DNA of 64,000 nucleotides from the NCBI RefSeq assembly GCF_009671065.1, contig NZ_CP046027.1, positions 1,674,001 to 1,738,000 of the forward strand. Direction: 5' to 3'. Both the position numbers and the translations under genes were made by a program. How positions within the stretch are numbered: the first letter of the stretch is position 1; each line of letters starts with the position of its first letter. This document shows positions 43,114 to 52,486 of the stretch, piece after piece. Source of the DNA: Neisseria brasiliensis (GTDB lineage: Bacteria; Pseudomonadota; Gammaproteobacteria; Burkholderiales; Neisseriaceae). The notes below the pieces were generated by a model. The model was not told where the DNA came from. It saw only the letters and a program-made list of their open reading frames with translations, and searched no databases.

Positions 43114-44445
43114 TTATTCGCCCGCTACGGTCATCTCACTAATCAGCACCGAGCCGATTTTGTTGGACGAGCGGCGCAGGGCATCGTTGGCGATGCCGAC
43201 GACGTTTTGATACATATCCTGCAATCGTCCGGCAATGGTGATTTCGTGCACGGGATAGGCGATTACACCGTTTTCCACCCAGAATCCGGCGGCACCGCGC
43301 GAATAGTCGCCGGTGATGGTGTTGACACCTTGCCCCATCAGTTCGGTTACCAGTAAGCCTGTGCCCATTTCTTTGAGCAGGTCGGCTTGGCTGGTGTGGG
43401 TGTGGCTGAGATACAGATTATGTGCGCCGCCTGCGTTGCCGGTGGATGTCATGCCGAGTTTGCGGGCGCTGTAGCTGCTTAAAAGGTAGCCTTGTACCAC
43501 GCCGTTTTCAATCAGGAAACGCGGGCGGGTGGCAACACCTTCGGAGTCGAAATAAGTACTGCCGAAAGCGCGTGGGATATGCGGTTCCTCGCGCAGGTTG
43601 ACGAAATCGGGCAGGATTTTTTTGCCCAAACTGTCGATTAAGAAGCTGCTTTGGCGGTAAAGCGCACCGCCGCTCAATGCACCGACCAAATGGCCGATTA
43701 AACCGCCGGCGACAGTGGTGTTGAACATCACCGGATAGCTGCCGGTAGGCAGGATTTGGCTGTCGAGGCGGCGCACGGTGCGTTCGGCGGCGATGCGGCC
43801 GATGCTTTCCGGTGTATCCATATCTTGATGGCGGCAAGACGCGTCATACCAATAATCACGCTGCATACCATGCTCATCGGCGGCGACCACGCTGCAGGAA
43901 ATGCTGTGGCGCGTGCCTTGCTGGTGTGCCATAAAGCCGTGCGAATTGCCGTAAACGTATTGGTAATGGCTGGTTTGCACGCCCGCGCCTTCGGAATTTT
44001 CAATGCGCGGATCGAATGACAAGGCGGCTTGTTCACATTGTTTCGCCAATTCGATGGCGGCTTCGGCACTTAAATCCCACTCGTGATAACGGTCGAGATC
44101 GCCGATTTCAGTGGCCATCAAATCTTTATCGGCCAAGCCGGCGCAATCGTCTTCGGCGGTGTATTTGGCGATGTCGATGGCAGCTTGTACGGTGTCTTGC
44201 AAGGCATTTGGCGAGAAATCGGCGGTGCTGGCGCGGCCTTTGCGTTGGCCGACGTAAACAGTGATGTCCAACGATTTATCCTGCTGGAATTCGATTTGCT
44301 CGATTTCGTTCAGGCGCACGCTCACGCCTTGGCCGATGGATTCGTTGAAGTCGGCTTCGGCAGCTGTGGCACCCAATTGCTGCGCCAGCGACAGGGTTTG
44401 GCTGCACAGTTGAATCAGTTCGTCTTGAGAGTGGTTAAACAGCAT
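43114..44445 (-). CDS. pmbA: TldE/PmbA protein
   Basis: A 443-residue member of the TldD/TldE family. TldE (PmbA) is the non-catalytic partner of the TldD metallopeptidase; together they mature microcin B17 and degrade CcdA in E. coli. Conserved blocks: VRLNEIEQIEFQQDKSLDITVYVGQRKGRASTADF, LPTGSYPVMFNTTVAGGLIGHLVGALSGGALYRQSSFL, and the C-terminal TGDYSRGAAGFWVENGVIAYPVHEITIAG. As usual for TldE, no HExxxH motif is present. tldD is not in the window. It is divergent from darP. Confidence 0.94.
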   Translation of the reverse strand: MLFNHSQDELIQLCSQTLSLAQQLGATAAEADFNESIGQGVSVRLNEIEQIEFQQDKSLDITVYVGQRKGRASTADFSPNALQDTVQAAIDIAKYTAEDDCAGLADKDLMATEIGDLDRYHEWDLSAEAAIELAKQCEQAALSFDPRIENSEGAGVQTSHYQYVYGNSHGFMAHQQGTRHSISCSVVAADEHGMQRDYWYDASCRHQDMDTPESIGRIAAERTVRRLDSQILPTGSYPVMFNTTVAGGLIGHLVGALSGGALYRQSSFLIDSLGKKILPDFVNLREEPHIPRAFGSTYFDSEGVATRPRFLIENGVVQGYLLSSYSARKLGMTSTGNAGGAHNLYLSHTHTSQADLLKEMGTGLLVTELMGQGVNTITGDYSRGAAGFWVENGVIAYPVHEITIAGRLQDMYQNVVGIANDALRRSSNKIGSVLISEMTVAGE

Positions 44446-44593
44446 AAAGATTATCCGGAAAAAAGTGCGCTTATTTTAACTGTTTTCAGACGGCCTCGGC
44501 AAAAATGTCGTCATAGGTGGGATATATTGAACCGACAGCCCGTCATCTCATGGTAAAATCAGCGATTGAAAAATTTTACTGAGCAAATGCAAT

Positions 44594-45130
44594 ATGATTG
44601 ACAACGAAGAAGAATGGGTCAGCAAAACCCAGATGAAAAAGCAGATGAACCATCTGCAGGATTTGGGCATGGAATTGACCAAGCTGTCGAACGAAACGCT
44701 GAAGAAAATCGGTTTGGACGAAGATTTATACGAAGCCGTGCAAGGCTATAAAAAAATCACCTCCAACAGCGCGCTCAAACGCCAAGCGCAATATATCGGC
44801 CGCCTGATGCGCGACACCGATCCCGAGCCGATTGAACGCTATCTGGCCAAGCTGCGCGGCGACAATGCGGCGCACAATGCCTTTTTGCAACGCGTGGAGC
44901 AAGCCCGCGAACGTCTGATTGCCGACGATGATGCGTTTACGACATTCATGGCCGATTACCCGCAAGCCGATGCCGGAAAACTGCGCACCTTAATCCGCAA
45001 CACGCGCAAAGAGCAGGAGCAAAACAAACCGCCGAAAAGCTTCCGCGCTTTGTTCCAAGAAGTGAAGGCTGTGATGGAAGGTAATTCTGGTGGCGATGAT
45101 GATTTTGATGTCGCAGATATTGAAGAATAA
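44594..45130 (+). CDS. darP: Ribosome-associated protein DarP (YjgA, DUF615)
   Basis: A 178-residue helical protein that helps late assembly of the 50S subunit. Conserved stretches: WVSKTQMKKQMNHLQDLGMELTKLS, HALKR-like NSALKRQAQYIGRLMRD, and the C-terminal RTLIRNTRKEQEQNKPPKSFRALFQEVK. Acidic tail (GDDDFDVADIEE). Start ATG 44594 with weak leader GAGCAAATGCAAT. The divergent pmbA-yjgA pairing is common in proteobacteria, supporting both calls. Confidence 0.93.
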   Translation: MIDNEEEWVSKTQMKKQMNHLQDLGMELTKLSNETLKKIGLDEDLYEAVQGYKKITSNSALKRQAQYIGRLMRDTDPEPIERYLAKLRGDNAAHNAFLQRVEQARERLIADDDAFTTFMADYPQADAGKLRTLIRNTRKEQEQNKPPKSFRALFQEVKAVMEGNSGGDDDFDVADIEE

Positions 45131-45146
45131 TTATGTTCTCTTACAG

Positions 45147-45183
45147 TTTCAGACGGCCTCGTAAACCACAGGCCGTCTGAAAA
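45147..45183. terminator. DUS inverted repeat between darP and recJ
   Basis: GTTTCAGACGGCCT / AGGCCGTCTGAAAA; no T run on the plus strand. Confidence 0.65.
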
Positions 45184-45212
45184 TCATTTAACCTTATTCA
45201 TGAAACCACAAC

Positions 45213-46913
45213 ATGGCCGTAAAGATACAAACCCGTTCAATCAACCAATCCGTGTGCGACACCTTAATCAATGCCGGTGCCGACCCGCTGATTGCGCGCC
45301 TGTGTGCCGCGCGTGATGTGCAAACACCGCAGGAATTGGAAGACAAGCTCACCGGATTGCTGCCGTATCAGTCGCTGACCCAATGCGAAGCGGCGGCGGC
45401 GCGTTTGGCCGATGCCATTGCGCGGCAGGAAAAAATCTTGATTGTGGCCGACTACGATGCTGATGGTGCAACTGCTTGCGCAGTGGGCATCAAAGGCTTG
45501 AGCGCGATGGGAGCGGTGGTGGATTTTTTGGTGCCCAACCGTTTTGAACACGGCTACGGCCTCACGCCTGAATTGGCGGAAATCGCAGCAGAAAAGGGCA
45601 CCAACCTGCTGCTGACGGTGGATAACGGCATCGCCAGCTTGGCCGGTGTGGCACGGGCGCAGGCCTTGGGTTTGGATGTGGTGGTGACTGACCATCACCT
45701 TCCGGCCGAGCAGGTGCCGGATTGTATTATTGTGAATCCGAACCAGCGCGGTTGCGGCTTTGAGAGCAAAAGTCTGGCCGGCGTGGGCGTGATTTTTTAT
45801 GTGTTGATGGCTTTGCGTGCCGAATTGCGCCGCCGACACTATTTTTCAGACGGCCTGCAAGAGCCGAATCTGGCGGAATTATTGGATTTGGTGGCATTGG
45901 GTACGGTGGCCGATGTGGTTTCGCTTGACCACAATAACCGCATTTTGGTGTCGCAGGGGTTAAAACGCATGCGGCAGGGTAAGATGCGGCCGGGCATTCG
46001 CGCATTGTTTGAAGTGGCGCGGCGCGATTGGCGCAAGGCGCAGCCGTTTGACATGGGCTTTGCGTTGGGGCCGCGCATCAATGCGGCCGGCCGTTTGGAC
46101 GATATGTCGCTCGGCATCGCCTGTTTGCTGGCCGACAATGACGCACAGGCTCAAGAGCTGGCGGCACAGTTGAACAACCTTAATATCGAGCGTCGCGAAA
46201 TCGAGCAATCCATGCTGCAAGATGCCTTGGATTCATTCCCCGAAACCTTGCCGAGCCAGCAAACCACGTTGGTGGCTTACCGTGAAGACTATCATCAGGG
46301 CGTGGTCGGCATTGTCGCCAGCCGCTTGAAAGACCGCTTTTACCGCCCGACCATTGTGTTTGCGCCGGCGGATAACGGCGAAGTGCGCGGTTCGGGGCGT
46401 TCCATTCCCAATCTGCATTTGCGCGATGCCTTGGATTTGGTCAGCAAACGCCATCCCGATTTGATTTTGAAATTCGGCGGCCATGCAATGGCGGCAGGTT
46501 TGAGTATTTTAGAACACAATATTCCTGCGTTTCAGACGGCCTTTGAGCAAGCCGTGCGCGATATGGTGCGCGAAGACGATTTGTCGCAAACCTTCATTAC
46601 CGACGGCAGCCTGCCTGCGGTCGAAATTACCTTGAAACAAGCGCAAAACCTTGCCCGCCATGTATGGGGACAGGGCTTTGCACCGCCAAGCTTTACCGAT
46701 GAATTTCATGTCGTGCGCCAGCAATGGATGGGCGCGGAAGGCAAGCATAAAAAAGTGTGGCTGCAAAAAGACGGCTTTGAATTTGAAGCAATGTTTTGGC
46801 GATGCAGCGAAGAAATTCCCGAATATATCCGCACCGTGTACCGCCCCGTAGCCAATGAATGGCGCAATAATGTGGAATTGCAGCTTTATATTGATTATTG
46901 GGAAGCGGCGTAA
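45213..46913 (+). CDS. recJ: Single-strand DNA 5'-3' exonuclease RecJ
   Basis: A 566-residue DHH-superfamily nuclease for recombination and mismatch repair. Motif I VADYDADGATA (Asp80, Asp82, Asp84), motif III DHH at 160-162 (VVVTDHHLPAEQVPD), GVGVIFYVLMALRAELR, GPRINAAGRLDDM, and the DHHA1 motif GGHAMAAGLSI. A C-terminal OB-like domain ends the protein. Two DUS lie within the coding region (45846-45857 and 46530-46541), encoding SDGL and FQTAF. Important in natural-transformation recombination, which these species use heavily. Confidence 0.95.
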   Translation: MAVKIQTRSINQSVCDTLINAGADPLIARLCAARDVQTPQELEDKLTGLLPYQSLTQCEAAAARLADAIARQEKILIVADYDADGATACAVGIKGLSAMGAVVDFLVPNRFEHGYGLTPELAEIAAEKGTNLLLTVDNGIASLAGVARAQALGLDVVVTDHHLPAEQVPDCIIVNPNQRGCGFESKSLAGVGVIFYVLMALRAELRRRHYFSDGLQEPNLAELLDLVALGTVADVVSLDHNNRILVSQGLKRMRQGKMRPGIRALFEVARRDWRKAQPFDMGFALGPRINAAGRLDDMSLGIACLLADNDAQAQELAAQLNNLNIERREIEQSMLQDALDSFPETLPSQQTTLVAYREDYHQGVVGIVASRLKDRFYRPTIVFAPADNGEVRGSGRSIPNLHLRDALDLVSKRHPDLILKFGGHAMAAGLSILEHNIPAFQTAFEQAVRDMVREDDLSQTFITDGSLPAVEITLKQAQNLARHVWGQGFAPPSFTDEFHVVRQQWMGAEGKHKKVWLQKDGFEFEAMFWRCSEEIPEYIRTVYRPVANEWRNNVELQLYIDYWEAA

Positions 46914-46931
46914 AGAATATAAAATTAGGCC

Positions 46932-47128
46932 GAGACCTTTGCAAAACTGATCAATCATTAATAAAAACCAAAACTGCCGTCATTCCTGCGCAGGCGGGAA
47001 TCCATCTCAGAATTCAAGAAACCTATTTTATTCAATAGTTTGTCATATTGAAAAATGGATCCCCGCCTGCGCGGGAATGACGGCTGTTTTATGTGTGCTG
47101 GCTCTTGAAGGAGTTTTGCAAAGGTCTC
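46932..47128. repeat. MITE-like element with paired dRS3 motifs (copy B, perfect ends)
   Basis: A 197-bp element bounded by perfect 16-base terminal inverted repeats GAGACCTTTGCAAAAC. Two internal dRS3-type 20-mers (46982-47001 and 47059-47078), each with one change in the ATTCCC/GGGAAT arms, flank a core with AAGAAACCTATTTTATTCAA. Between recJ and a DUS pair. No coding capacity. Confidence 0.8.
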
Positions 47129-47166
47129 AGGCCGTCTGAAAGTCAGTAAATGCTTTCAGACGGCCT
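47129..47166. terminator. DUS inverted repeat
   Basis: AGGCCGTCTGAAAG / CTTTCAGACGGCCT, directly abutting the MITE-like element. Confidence 0.65.
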
Positions 47167-47200
47167 GAATATTGTTTGGATTTTAAACTGAAGTCATGCC

Positions 47201-47629
47201 ATGAAATTTCTGATATTTTTACTTGTTGCCGCTTTGGGTAATGTACTGTACCACACCGGACAAAAATCACTGCATGATGTGGCAAGTAACCCGATGAGCG
47301 TGTTGGCAGTGTATTATGCTGCGGCGCTGGTGTTGAGCTTACTGCTGATGCCTTTGTTCGGCAAAGTGTCGTTTAATGATACTGCCACGCTGGCAGCAAA
47401 TTGGCGTGTTTGGTTGGTGGCCGGTGGTATTTTGCTGATTGAGCTGGGCTTTTTGTTGGCTTACCAATCTGGTGGCTCGGCACAATGGTCGGGCGTGGCG
47501 GTGAACGGTATGGCCGCTTTGCTGTTGATACCGTTGGCGATTTGGCTGTTTGGCGAGCAGTTTTCATGGCAAAAAGTGGTGGGAATTGTGTTGACCTTGA
47601 GCGGGCTTTATTTTTTGGTGAGAAAATAG
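47201..47629 (+). CDS. Half-size EamA-type membrane protein
   Basis: A 142-residue, four- or five-helix inner-membrane protein. It ends with an EamA hallmark (LLIPLAIWLFGEQFSWQKVVGIVLTLSGLYFLVRK), the second half of a drug/metabolite transporter repeat; it would need to pair with itself or a partner. The N-terminus KFLIFLLVAALGNVLYHTGQK resembles the small DMT type. Start ATG 47201 with a weak leader. Substrate unknown. Confidence 0.75.
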   Translation: MKFLIFLLVAALGNVLYHTGQKSLHDVASNPMSVLAVYYAAALVLSLLLMPLFGKVSFNDTATLAANWRVWLVAGGILLIELGFLLAYQSGGSAQWSGVAVNGMAALLLIPLAIWLFGEQFSWQKVVGIVLTLSGLYFLVRK

Positions 47630-47646
47630 TATACTGGTTTTCATCA

Positions 47647-47688
47647 AAAAAGGCCGTCTGAAACACGATGTTTCAGACGGCCTTTTAT
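47647..47688. terminator. DUS terminator between convergent genes
   Basis: AAAAAAGGCCGTCTGAAAC / GTTTCAGACGGCCTTTT shared by the EamA-type gene and ppsR. Confidence 0.8.
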
Positions 47689-47698
47689 TATCTATAGA

Positions 47699-48520
47699 TT
47701 AGAAACGGCGTTTCAGTTGACAAGCTTGCAAGATGTATACCGCCAATTCTTCTACCGATTTATCGGTGGTATTGGTAAACGGAATACCGTGGCGTTTAAA
47801 CATCGCTTGCGCATCGGCCACTTCGCTGCGGCAGGTGTTGATTTGCGCATAGGTCGAATTCGGGCGGCGCTCTTGGCGGATGGCTTGCAGGCGCTCCGGT
47901 TGGATGGTCAGGCCGAACAATTTGTCTTTGTAAGGTTTCACCATGCGCGGCAAATCGCTCGATTCTAAATCATCGGGAATCAGCGGGTAGTTGGCGGCGC
48001 GGATGCCGTATTGCAGTGCAAGATACAGGCAGGTCGGGGTTTTGCCGGAGCGCGATACGCCCATCAAAATCACATCGGCTTCTTGCAGGTTTTTGTCGCT
48101 GACGCCGTCGTCGTGATTGAGTGAGAAGTTCACCGCTTCCATACGCGCGTCGTAGCGTTGGGTGTTGCCGATACTGTGGTGGCCTTGCGAGGCCAAAGTG
48201 GCTTCGGCGTTTAACTCTTTTTCCAATGCACCTAAGAAGGTTTCAAAGAAATTGATTTGGTAGGCATTGGCGGTTTTAATCATGTTGCGGATTTCATCAT
48301 TCACCACGCTGACAAAAGCAATTGGGCGTTCGCCGTTGGCTTCGGCATTGGCGTTGACTTTGGCAATCACTTCCTGTGCTTTTTCAACGGTGTTGATGAA
48401 AGGGTAGGTGTAGCGTTTGAATTCGAGATTACCGAATTGATTGAGCAGTGCTTCGCCGATGTTTTCAGCGGTCAGGCCGGTGCGGTCGGAAATATAAAAA
48501 ATATGGCGGGGTTTGGACAT
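47699..48520 (-). CDS. ppsR: PEP synthase regulatory protein (kinase/pyrophosphorylase)
   Basis: A 273-residue DUF299 protein. It inactivates PEP synthase by ADP-dependent phosphorylation and restores it by phosphate-dependent pyrophosphorylysis. N-terminal IFYISDRTGLTAENIGEALLNQF and P-loop VILMGVSRSGKTPTCLYLA (about residues 147-165), then YPLIPDDLESSDLP and RPNSTYAQINTCRSEVADAQAMF. Divergent from its target ppsA across a 420-bp gap, the usual arrangement. Confidence 0.95.
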   Translation of the reverse strand: MSKPRHIFYISDRTGLTAENIGEALLNQFGNLEFKRYTYPFINTVEKAQEVIAKVNANAEANGERPIAFVSVVNDEIRNMIKTANAYQINFFETFLGALEKELNAEATLASQGHHSIGNTQRYDARMEAVNFSLNHDDGVSDKNLQEADVILMGVSRSGKTPTCLYLALQYGIRAANYPLIPDDLESSDLPRMVKPYKDKLFGLTIQPERLQAIRQERRPNSTYAQINTCRSEVADAQAMFKRHGIPFTNTTDKSVEELAVYILQACQLKRRF

Positions 48521-48940
48521 ACGTTTCTCTCTAATGAATGAAATGTAGAAGATATAAGTTTGATAATAGCAAGAGACGCGGTCGCAATAAAGCGCATCGT
48601 TTCAAACTACAAAGAATTACAACAAAATTAAATAAAGTTAAAATACCAATTTTTTATAAGAAAAATCGAAATTTTTGAAATTTTATGCTAATTTAAATGA
48701 TTAATAGAGGTATCGTAATTTCATTAATTTATCTTAAACCCTATATTTTACAAGGGTGTAAGCTGTTTCGATACATTTCAACTATATTGATTTCATTTCA
48801 CTACATCGCTGTAGCCCGCAATTTTTCAGACGGCCTTAAGCATTTTTGAAGCATAAAGTACATGACAGGAATAGTTCGAATGTCTTAGAATAAATGAGCA
48901 GATTCATTTCTTTTTTAACATAATACGAACTGGATGAAAA
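48521..48940. other. 420-bp regulatory region between ppsR and ppsA
   Basis: AT-rich and non-coding. Candidate ppsA promoter: TGACAG (48863-48868) and TAGAAT (48886-48891), 17 bases apart. A lone DUS core (TTTTCAGACGGCCTT, 48823-48837) lies just upstream. No ORF, terminator or RNA motif seen in the remaining 300 bases. Confidence 0.45.
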
Positions 48941-51328
48941 ATGGCAGCAAACTACGTGATTTGGTTTGAAAACTTACGCATGACCGACGTCGAAAGCGTA
49001 GGTGGTAAAAATGCTTCTTTGGGCGAAATGATCAGTCAGTTGACTGAAAAAGGCGTACGCGTACCGGGCGGCTTCGCCACCACGGCCGACGCATACCGTG
49101 CTTTCTTGGCACACGAAGGCTTGAGTGAGCGTATCTCTGCTGCATTGGCTAAGCTGGATGTTGAAGATGTGGCCGAGCTGGCGCGCGTGGGTAAAGAAAT
49201 CCGCCAATGGATTTTGGATACGCCGTTCCCTGAGCAGCTCAATGCCGAAATTGAAGAAGCTTGGAACAAAATGGTTGCCGATGCCGGTACTGCGGATATT
49301 TCTGTAGCCGTTCGTTCATCTGCAACTGCAGAAGACTTGCCGGACGCTTCATTTGCCGGTCAGCAAGAAACATTTCTGAATATCAATGGTTTGGAAAATG
49401 TAAAAGAAGCCATGCACCATGTGTTTGCTTCGCTTTACAACGACCGTGCCATTTCTTACCGCGTACACAAAGGCTTTGAACACGATATCGTGGCCTTGTC
49501 TGCCGGTGTACAACGCATGGTGCGTTCAGACAGCGGCTCTTCAGGCGTGATGTTCAGTATCGATACCGAATCGGGTTACGATCAAGTAGTGTTCGTGACT
49601 TCGTCTTACGGTTTGGGTGAAAACGTCGTGCAAGGCGCGGTAAACCCTGATGAATTCTATGTATTCAAACCAACTTTGAAACAAGGCAAACCGGCGATTT
49701 TGCGTAAGACCATGGGTTCTAAGCAAATCAAGATGATTTTCACCGATAAAGCCGAAGCCGGTAAATCTGTGACCAATATTGACGTGCCGGAAGAAGACCG
49801 CAACCGCTTCTCGATTACCGATGAAGAAGTGACCGAGTTGGCACACTACGCATTGACCATTGAGAAACACTACGGCCGTCCGATGGACATCGAATGGGGT
49901 CGTGACGGTGTTGACGGCAAACTGTATATCCTGCAAGCCCGTCCGGAAACCGTGAAATCTCAAGAAGACAGCACCCGCAGCCTGCGTCGTTACACCATCA
50001 ACGGCGACAAACAAGTCTTGGCTGAAGGCCGTGCGATTGGCCAAAAAGTCGGCCAAGGTAAAGTGCGCTTGGTGAAAGATTCTTCACAAATGGAAAGTGT
50101 GGAAGCCGGTGACGTATTGGTTACCGATATGACCGACCCGGATTGGGAACCGGTGATGAAGCGCGCTTCTGCGATTGTGACCAACCGTGGCGGCCGTACT
50201 TGCCACGCCGCAATTATTGCGCGTGAATTGGGTATTCCGGCGGTAGTAGGTTGCGGCAACGCCACCGAATTGCTGCAAGAAGGCCAAGAAGTGACCGTAT
50301 CTTGTGCCGAAGGCGACACCGGTTTGATTTATGCCGGTTTGCTGGATGTGAACGTAACCGACGTGGCGTTGGACAATATGCCGAAAGCGCCGGTAAAAGT
50401 GATGATGAACGTCGGCAATCCTGAATTGGCGTTCAGCTTTTCCAGCCTGCCGAGCGATGGAATTGGTTTGGCGCGCATGGAATTCATCATTAACCGCCAA
50501 ATCGGTATCCACCCGCAAGCCTTGCTCGAATTTGACAGCCAAGATGACGAATTGAAAGCCGAAATCAGCCGCCGCATTGCCGGTTACGCTTCTCCGGTTG
50601 ATTTCTACGTGGATAAAATCGCCGAAGGCGTGGCCACATTGGCTGCTTCGGTTTACCCACGCAAAACCATCGTGCGTATGTCCGATTTCAAATCTAACGA
50701 GTATGCCGGTTTGGTCGGCGGTGAAAAATACGAGCCGCACGAAGAAAACCCAATGCTTGGCTTCCGTGGTGCCGCACGTTATGTGTCGGAAGATTTTGCC
50801 GAATGTTTCGCACTGGAATGTAAAGCACTGAAACGCGTTCGCGATGAGATGGGTTTGACCAACGTTGAAATCATGATTCCGTTCGTGCGCACGTTGAGCG
50901 AAGCCGAAGCCGTAATTAAAGCTTTGAAAGAAAACGGCTTAGAGCGCGGTAAAAACGGTCTGCGTTTGATCATGATGTGCGAAGTACCAAGCAACGCATT
51001 GTTGGCCGAGCAATTCCTGCAATACTTCGACGGCTTCTCAATCGGCTCTAACGACATGACACAATTAACTTTGGGTGTGGACCGTGACAGCGGCGGCCCG
51101 ATTGCAACCACTTTCGATGAACGCAACCCTGCCGTGAAAGTGATGCTGCACTTGGCGATTTCTGCCTGCCGCAAGCAAAACAAATACGTCGGTATTTGCG
51201 GCCAAGGCCCGTCAGATCATCCTGATTTCGCCAAATGGTTGGTTGAAGAAGGCATCGAAAGCGTGTCTTTGAATCCGGATACCGTGATTGAAACTTGGTT
51301 GTATTTGGCCAATGAATTGAACAAGTAA
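48941..51328 (+). CDS. ppsA: Phosphoenolpyruvate synthase
   Basis: A 795-residue enzyme that makes PEP from pyruvate and ATP for gluconeogenesis. N-terminal ATP-grasp part (VGGKNASLGEMI, VRSSATAEDLPDASFAGQQETFLN), the mobile phospho-His domain TNRGGRTCHAAIIARELGIPAVVG with the catalytic His in TCHA, and the C-terminal PEP-binding barrel (GLARMEFIINRQIGIHP, IGSNDMTQLTLGVDRD, GICGQGPSDHPDFAKWL). The Thr next to the catalytic His is the PpsR target. Paired with ppsR. Confidence 0.96.
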   Translation: MAANYVIWFENLRMTDVESVGGKNASLGEMISQLTEKGVRVPGGFATTADAYRAFLAHEGLSERISAALAKLDVEDVAELARVGKEIRQWILDTPFPEQLNAEIEEAWNKMVADAGTADISVAVRSSATAEDLPDASFAGQQETFLNINGLENVKEAMHHVFASLYNDRAISYRVHKGFEHDIVALSAGVQRMVRSDSGSSGVMFSIDTESGYDQVVFVTSSYGLGENVVQGAVNPDEFYVFKPTLKQGKPAILRKTMGSKQIKMIFTDKAEAGKSVTNIDVPEEDRNRFSITDEEVTELAHYALTIEKHYGRPMDIEWGRDGVDGKLYILQARPETVKSQEDSTRSLRRYTINGDKQVLAEGRAIGQKVGQGKVRLVKDSSQMESVEAGDVLVTDMTDPDWEPVMKRASAIVTNRGGRTCHAAIIARELGIPAVVGCGNATELLQEGQEVTVSCAEGDTGLIYAGLLDVNVTDVALDNMPKAPVKVMMNVGNPELAFSFSSLPSDGIGLARMEFIINRQIGIHPQALLEFDSQDDELKAEISRRIAGYASPVDFYVDKIAEGVATLAASVYPRKTIVRMSDFKSNEYAGLVGGEKYEPHEENPMLGFRGAARYVSEDFAECFALECKALKRVRDEMGLTNVEIMIPFVRTLSEAEAVIKALKENGLERGKNGLRLIMMCEVPSNALLAEQFLQYFDGFSIGSNDMTQLTLGVDRDSGGPIATTFDERNPAVKVMLHLAISACRKQNKYVGICGQGPSDHPDFAKWLVEEGIESVSLNPDTVIETWLYLANELNK

Positions 51329-51357
51329 GGCCGTCTGAAAAGATTAGCCTAAACGAT

Positions 51358-51390
51358 TAACCGCCCTGTGAATGCAGGGCGGTTTTTTGC
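51358..51390 (+). terminator. Intrinsic terminator of ppsA
   Basis: AACCGCCCTG, loop TGAATG-type, CAGGGCGGTT, then T run. GC-rich classical terminator. A lone DUS sits on each side (51328 and 51416). Confidence 0.9.
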
Positions 51391-51668
51391 CGCTTGGGAT
51401 TCAATAACTGTAGCTTTCAGACGGCCTAGTTTATATTTAATAAGCAGTTTTAAAGTAAGTTATCCCATTATCATTTTAATAAAGCAATTTGCGCTGTGTG
51501 GGAGCCGCCTTAATCAATGATATAAAAATATTGTATTTAACAAATATAGATACTTTGTTTTATAATGGTTAAATTGAAAAATAATCCTTGATTTTCTGAA
51601 TATTGTACGATAATCAAGCATGTAAATAAATGAAGGCTGATTGTCATGGCACGAGGCTTTCTATATGG
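51391..51668. other. AT-rich intergenic region
   Basis: Contains one lone DUS (TTTCAGACGGCCTA, 51416-51429) and otherwise AT-rich sequence with a possible -10 (TATAAT, 51559-51564). No gene or stable RNA structure recognised. Confidence 0.4.
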
Positions 51669-52415
51669 ATGATGAAAATGAACCGGTTTTTGACAATGGG
51701 TTTGGTGTCGGTAGCGATGAGTGCTGTATCAGCAGCGGCTTGGGCGCAAACTCATTCTGTGTACTTCAATCAACAAGGCAAGATTACCGCGACGATGTCG
51801 TCTGTGGCCTACGTGCGTCAGTATAAAGTCAACGCCGGTTTGGCGCAGGTGCAGGATTTTTATTATCCATCCATGAAAAAATATTCCGAGCCTTATCAAG
51901 TGCAAACCAACCAGATTAAGGTGTTTGTACCGGTCTTGGATAATGGAACATTGACCTTATGGCATTTTAATGGTCAGAAAAAAATGGTCGGCAGCTACCG
52001 TAATGGCAAGCCCAATGGTGAATGGACCAACTGGTATCCGAATGGCAAAAAATCAGCCGTTATGCCTTATTTGAATGGCTTGAGCAACGGTGTTGGTGCC
52101 CGCTATTACCGCAACGGCAATAAAGAAAGCGAAATCCAGTTTAAAAACGATAAAGCCAACGGCTATTGGAAACAATGGTATGCCGATGGTAGCCCGAAAA
52201 CAGAAATGCGGATGGTGGACGATCAACCGATGGAAATGCTCAGTTGGGATGAATCCGGCAGATTATTGACTGAAATGTCGTTTAGAAATGGCCGCCGCAA
52301 CGGCATTGTGTTGGATTGGTATGAAGACGGTTCGAAAAAATCAGAAGCCGTGTATCAAAACGACCAATTGGTCAAAAAGACTTTGTGGGATCAAGATGGG
52401 TTTGAAATCGAATAA
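51669..52415 (+). CDS. Exported MORN-repeat protein (YwqK-like)
   Basis: About 248 residues. Start likely one of the ATGs at 51669-51678 giving a clear signal peptide (NRFLTMGLVSVAMSAVSAAAWAQ); an earlier ATG at 51630 would spoil it. From about residue 115 on there are five or six 22-24-residue repeats of the type GxYRNGKPNGEWTNWYPNGKK, the MORN/antitoxin-YwqK pattern. Such proteins are solenoids that bind partners or lipids; no function is assigned here. Not linked to a toxin gene. Ended by a DUS hairpin. Confidence 0.78.
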   Translation: MMKMNRFLTMGLVSVAMSAVSAAAWAQTHSVYFNQQGKITATMSSVAYVRQYKVNAGLAQVQDFYYPSMKKYSEPYQVQTNQIKVFVPVLDNGTLTLWHFNGQKKMVGSYRNGKPNGEWTNWYPNGKKSAVMPYLNGLSNGVGARYYRNGNKESEIQFKNDKANGYWKQWYADGSPKTEMRMVDDQPMEMLSWDESGRLLTEMSFRNGRRNGIVLDWYEDGSKKSEAVYQNDQLVKKTLWDQDGFEIE

Positions 52416-52429
52416 ATAAGTAATGTTTA

Positions 52430-52477
52430 TACAACAAGGCCGTCTGAAAGGAAATGCTTTCAGACGGCCTTGTTGTA
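52430..52477. terminator. Long DUS hairpin between convergent genes
   Basis: The DUS pair sits within a longer perfect stem (ACAACAAGGCC.. / ..GGCCTTGTTGT) of about 20 base pairs, 6-base loop. Confidence 0.85.
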
Positions 52478-52486
52478 TGTTGAACC

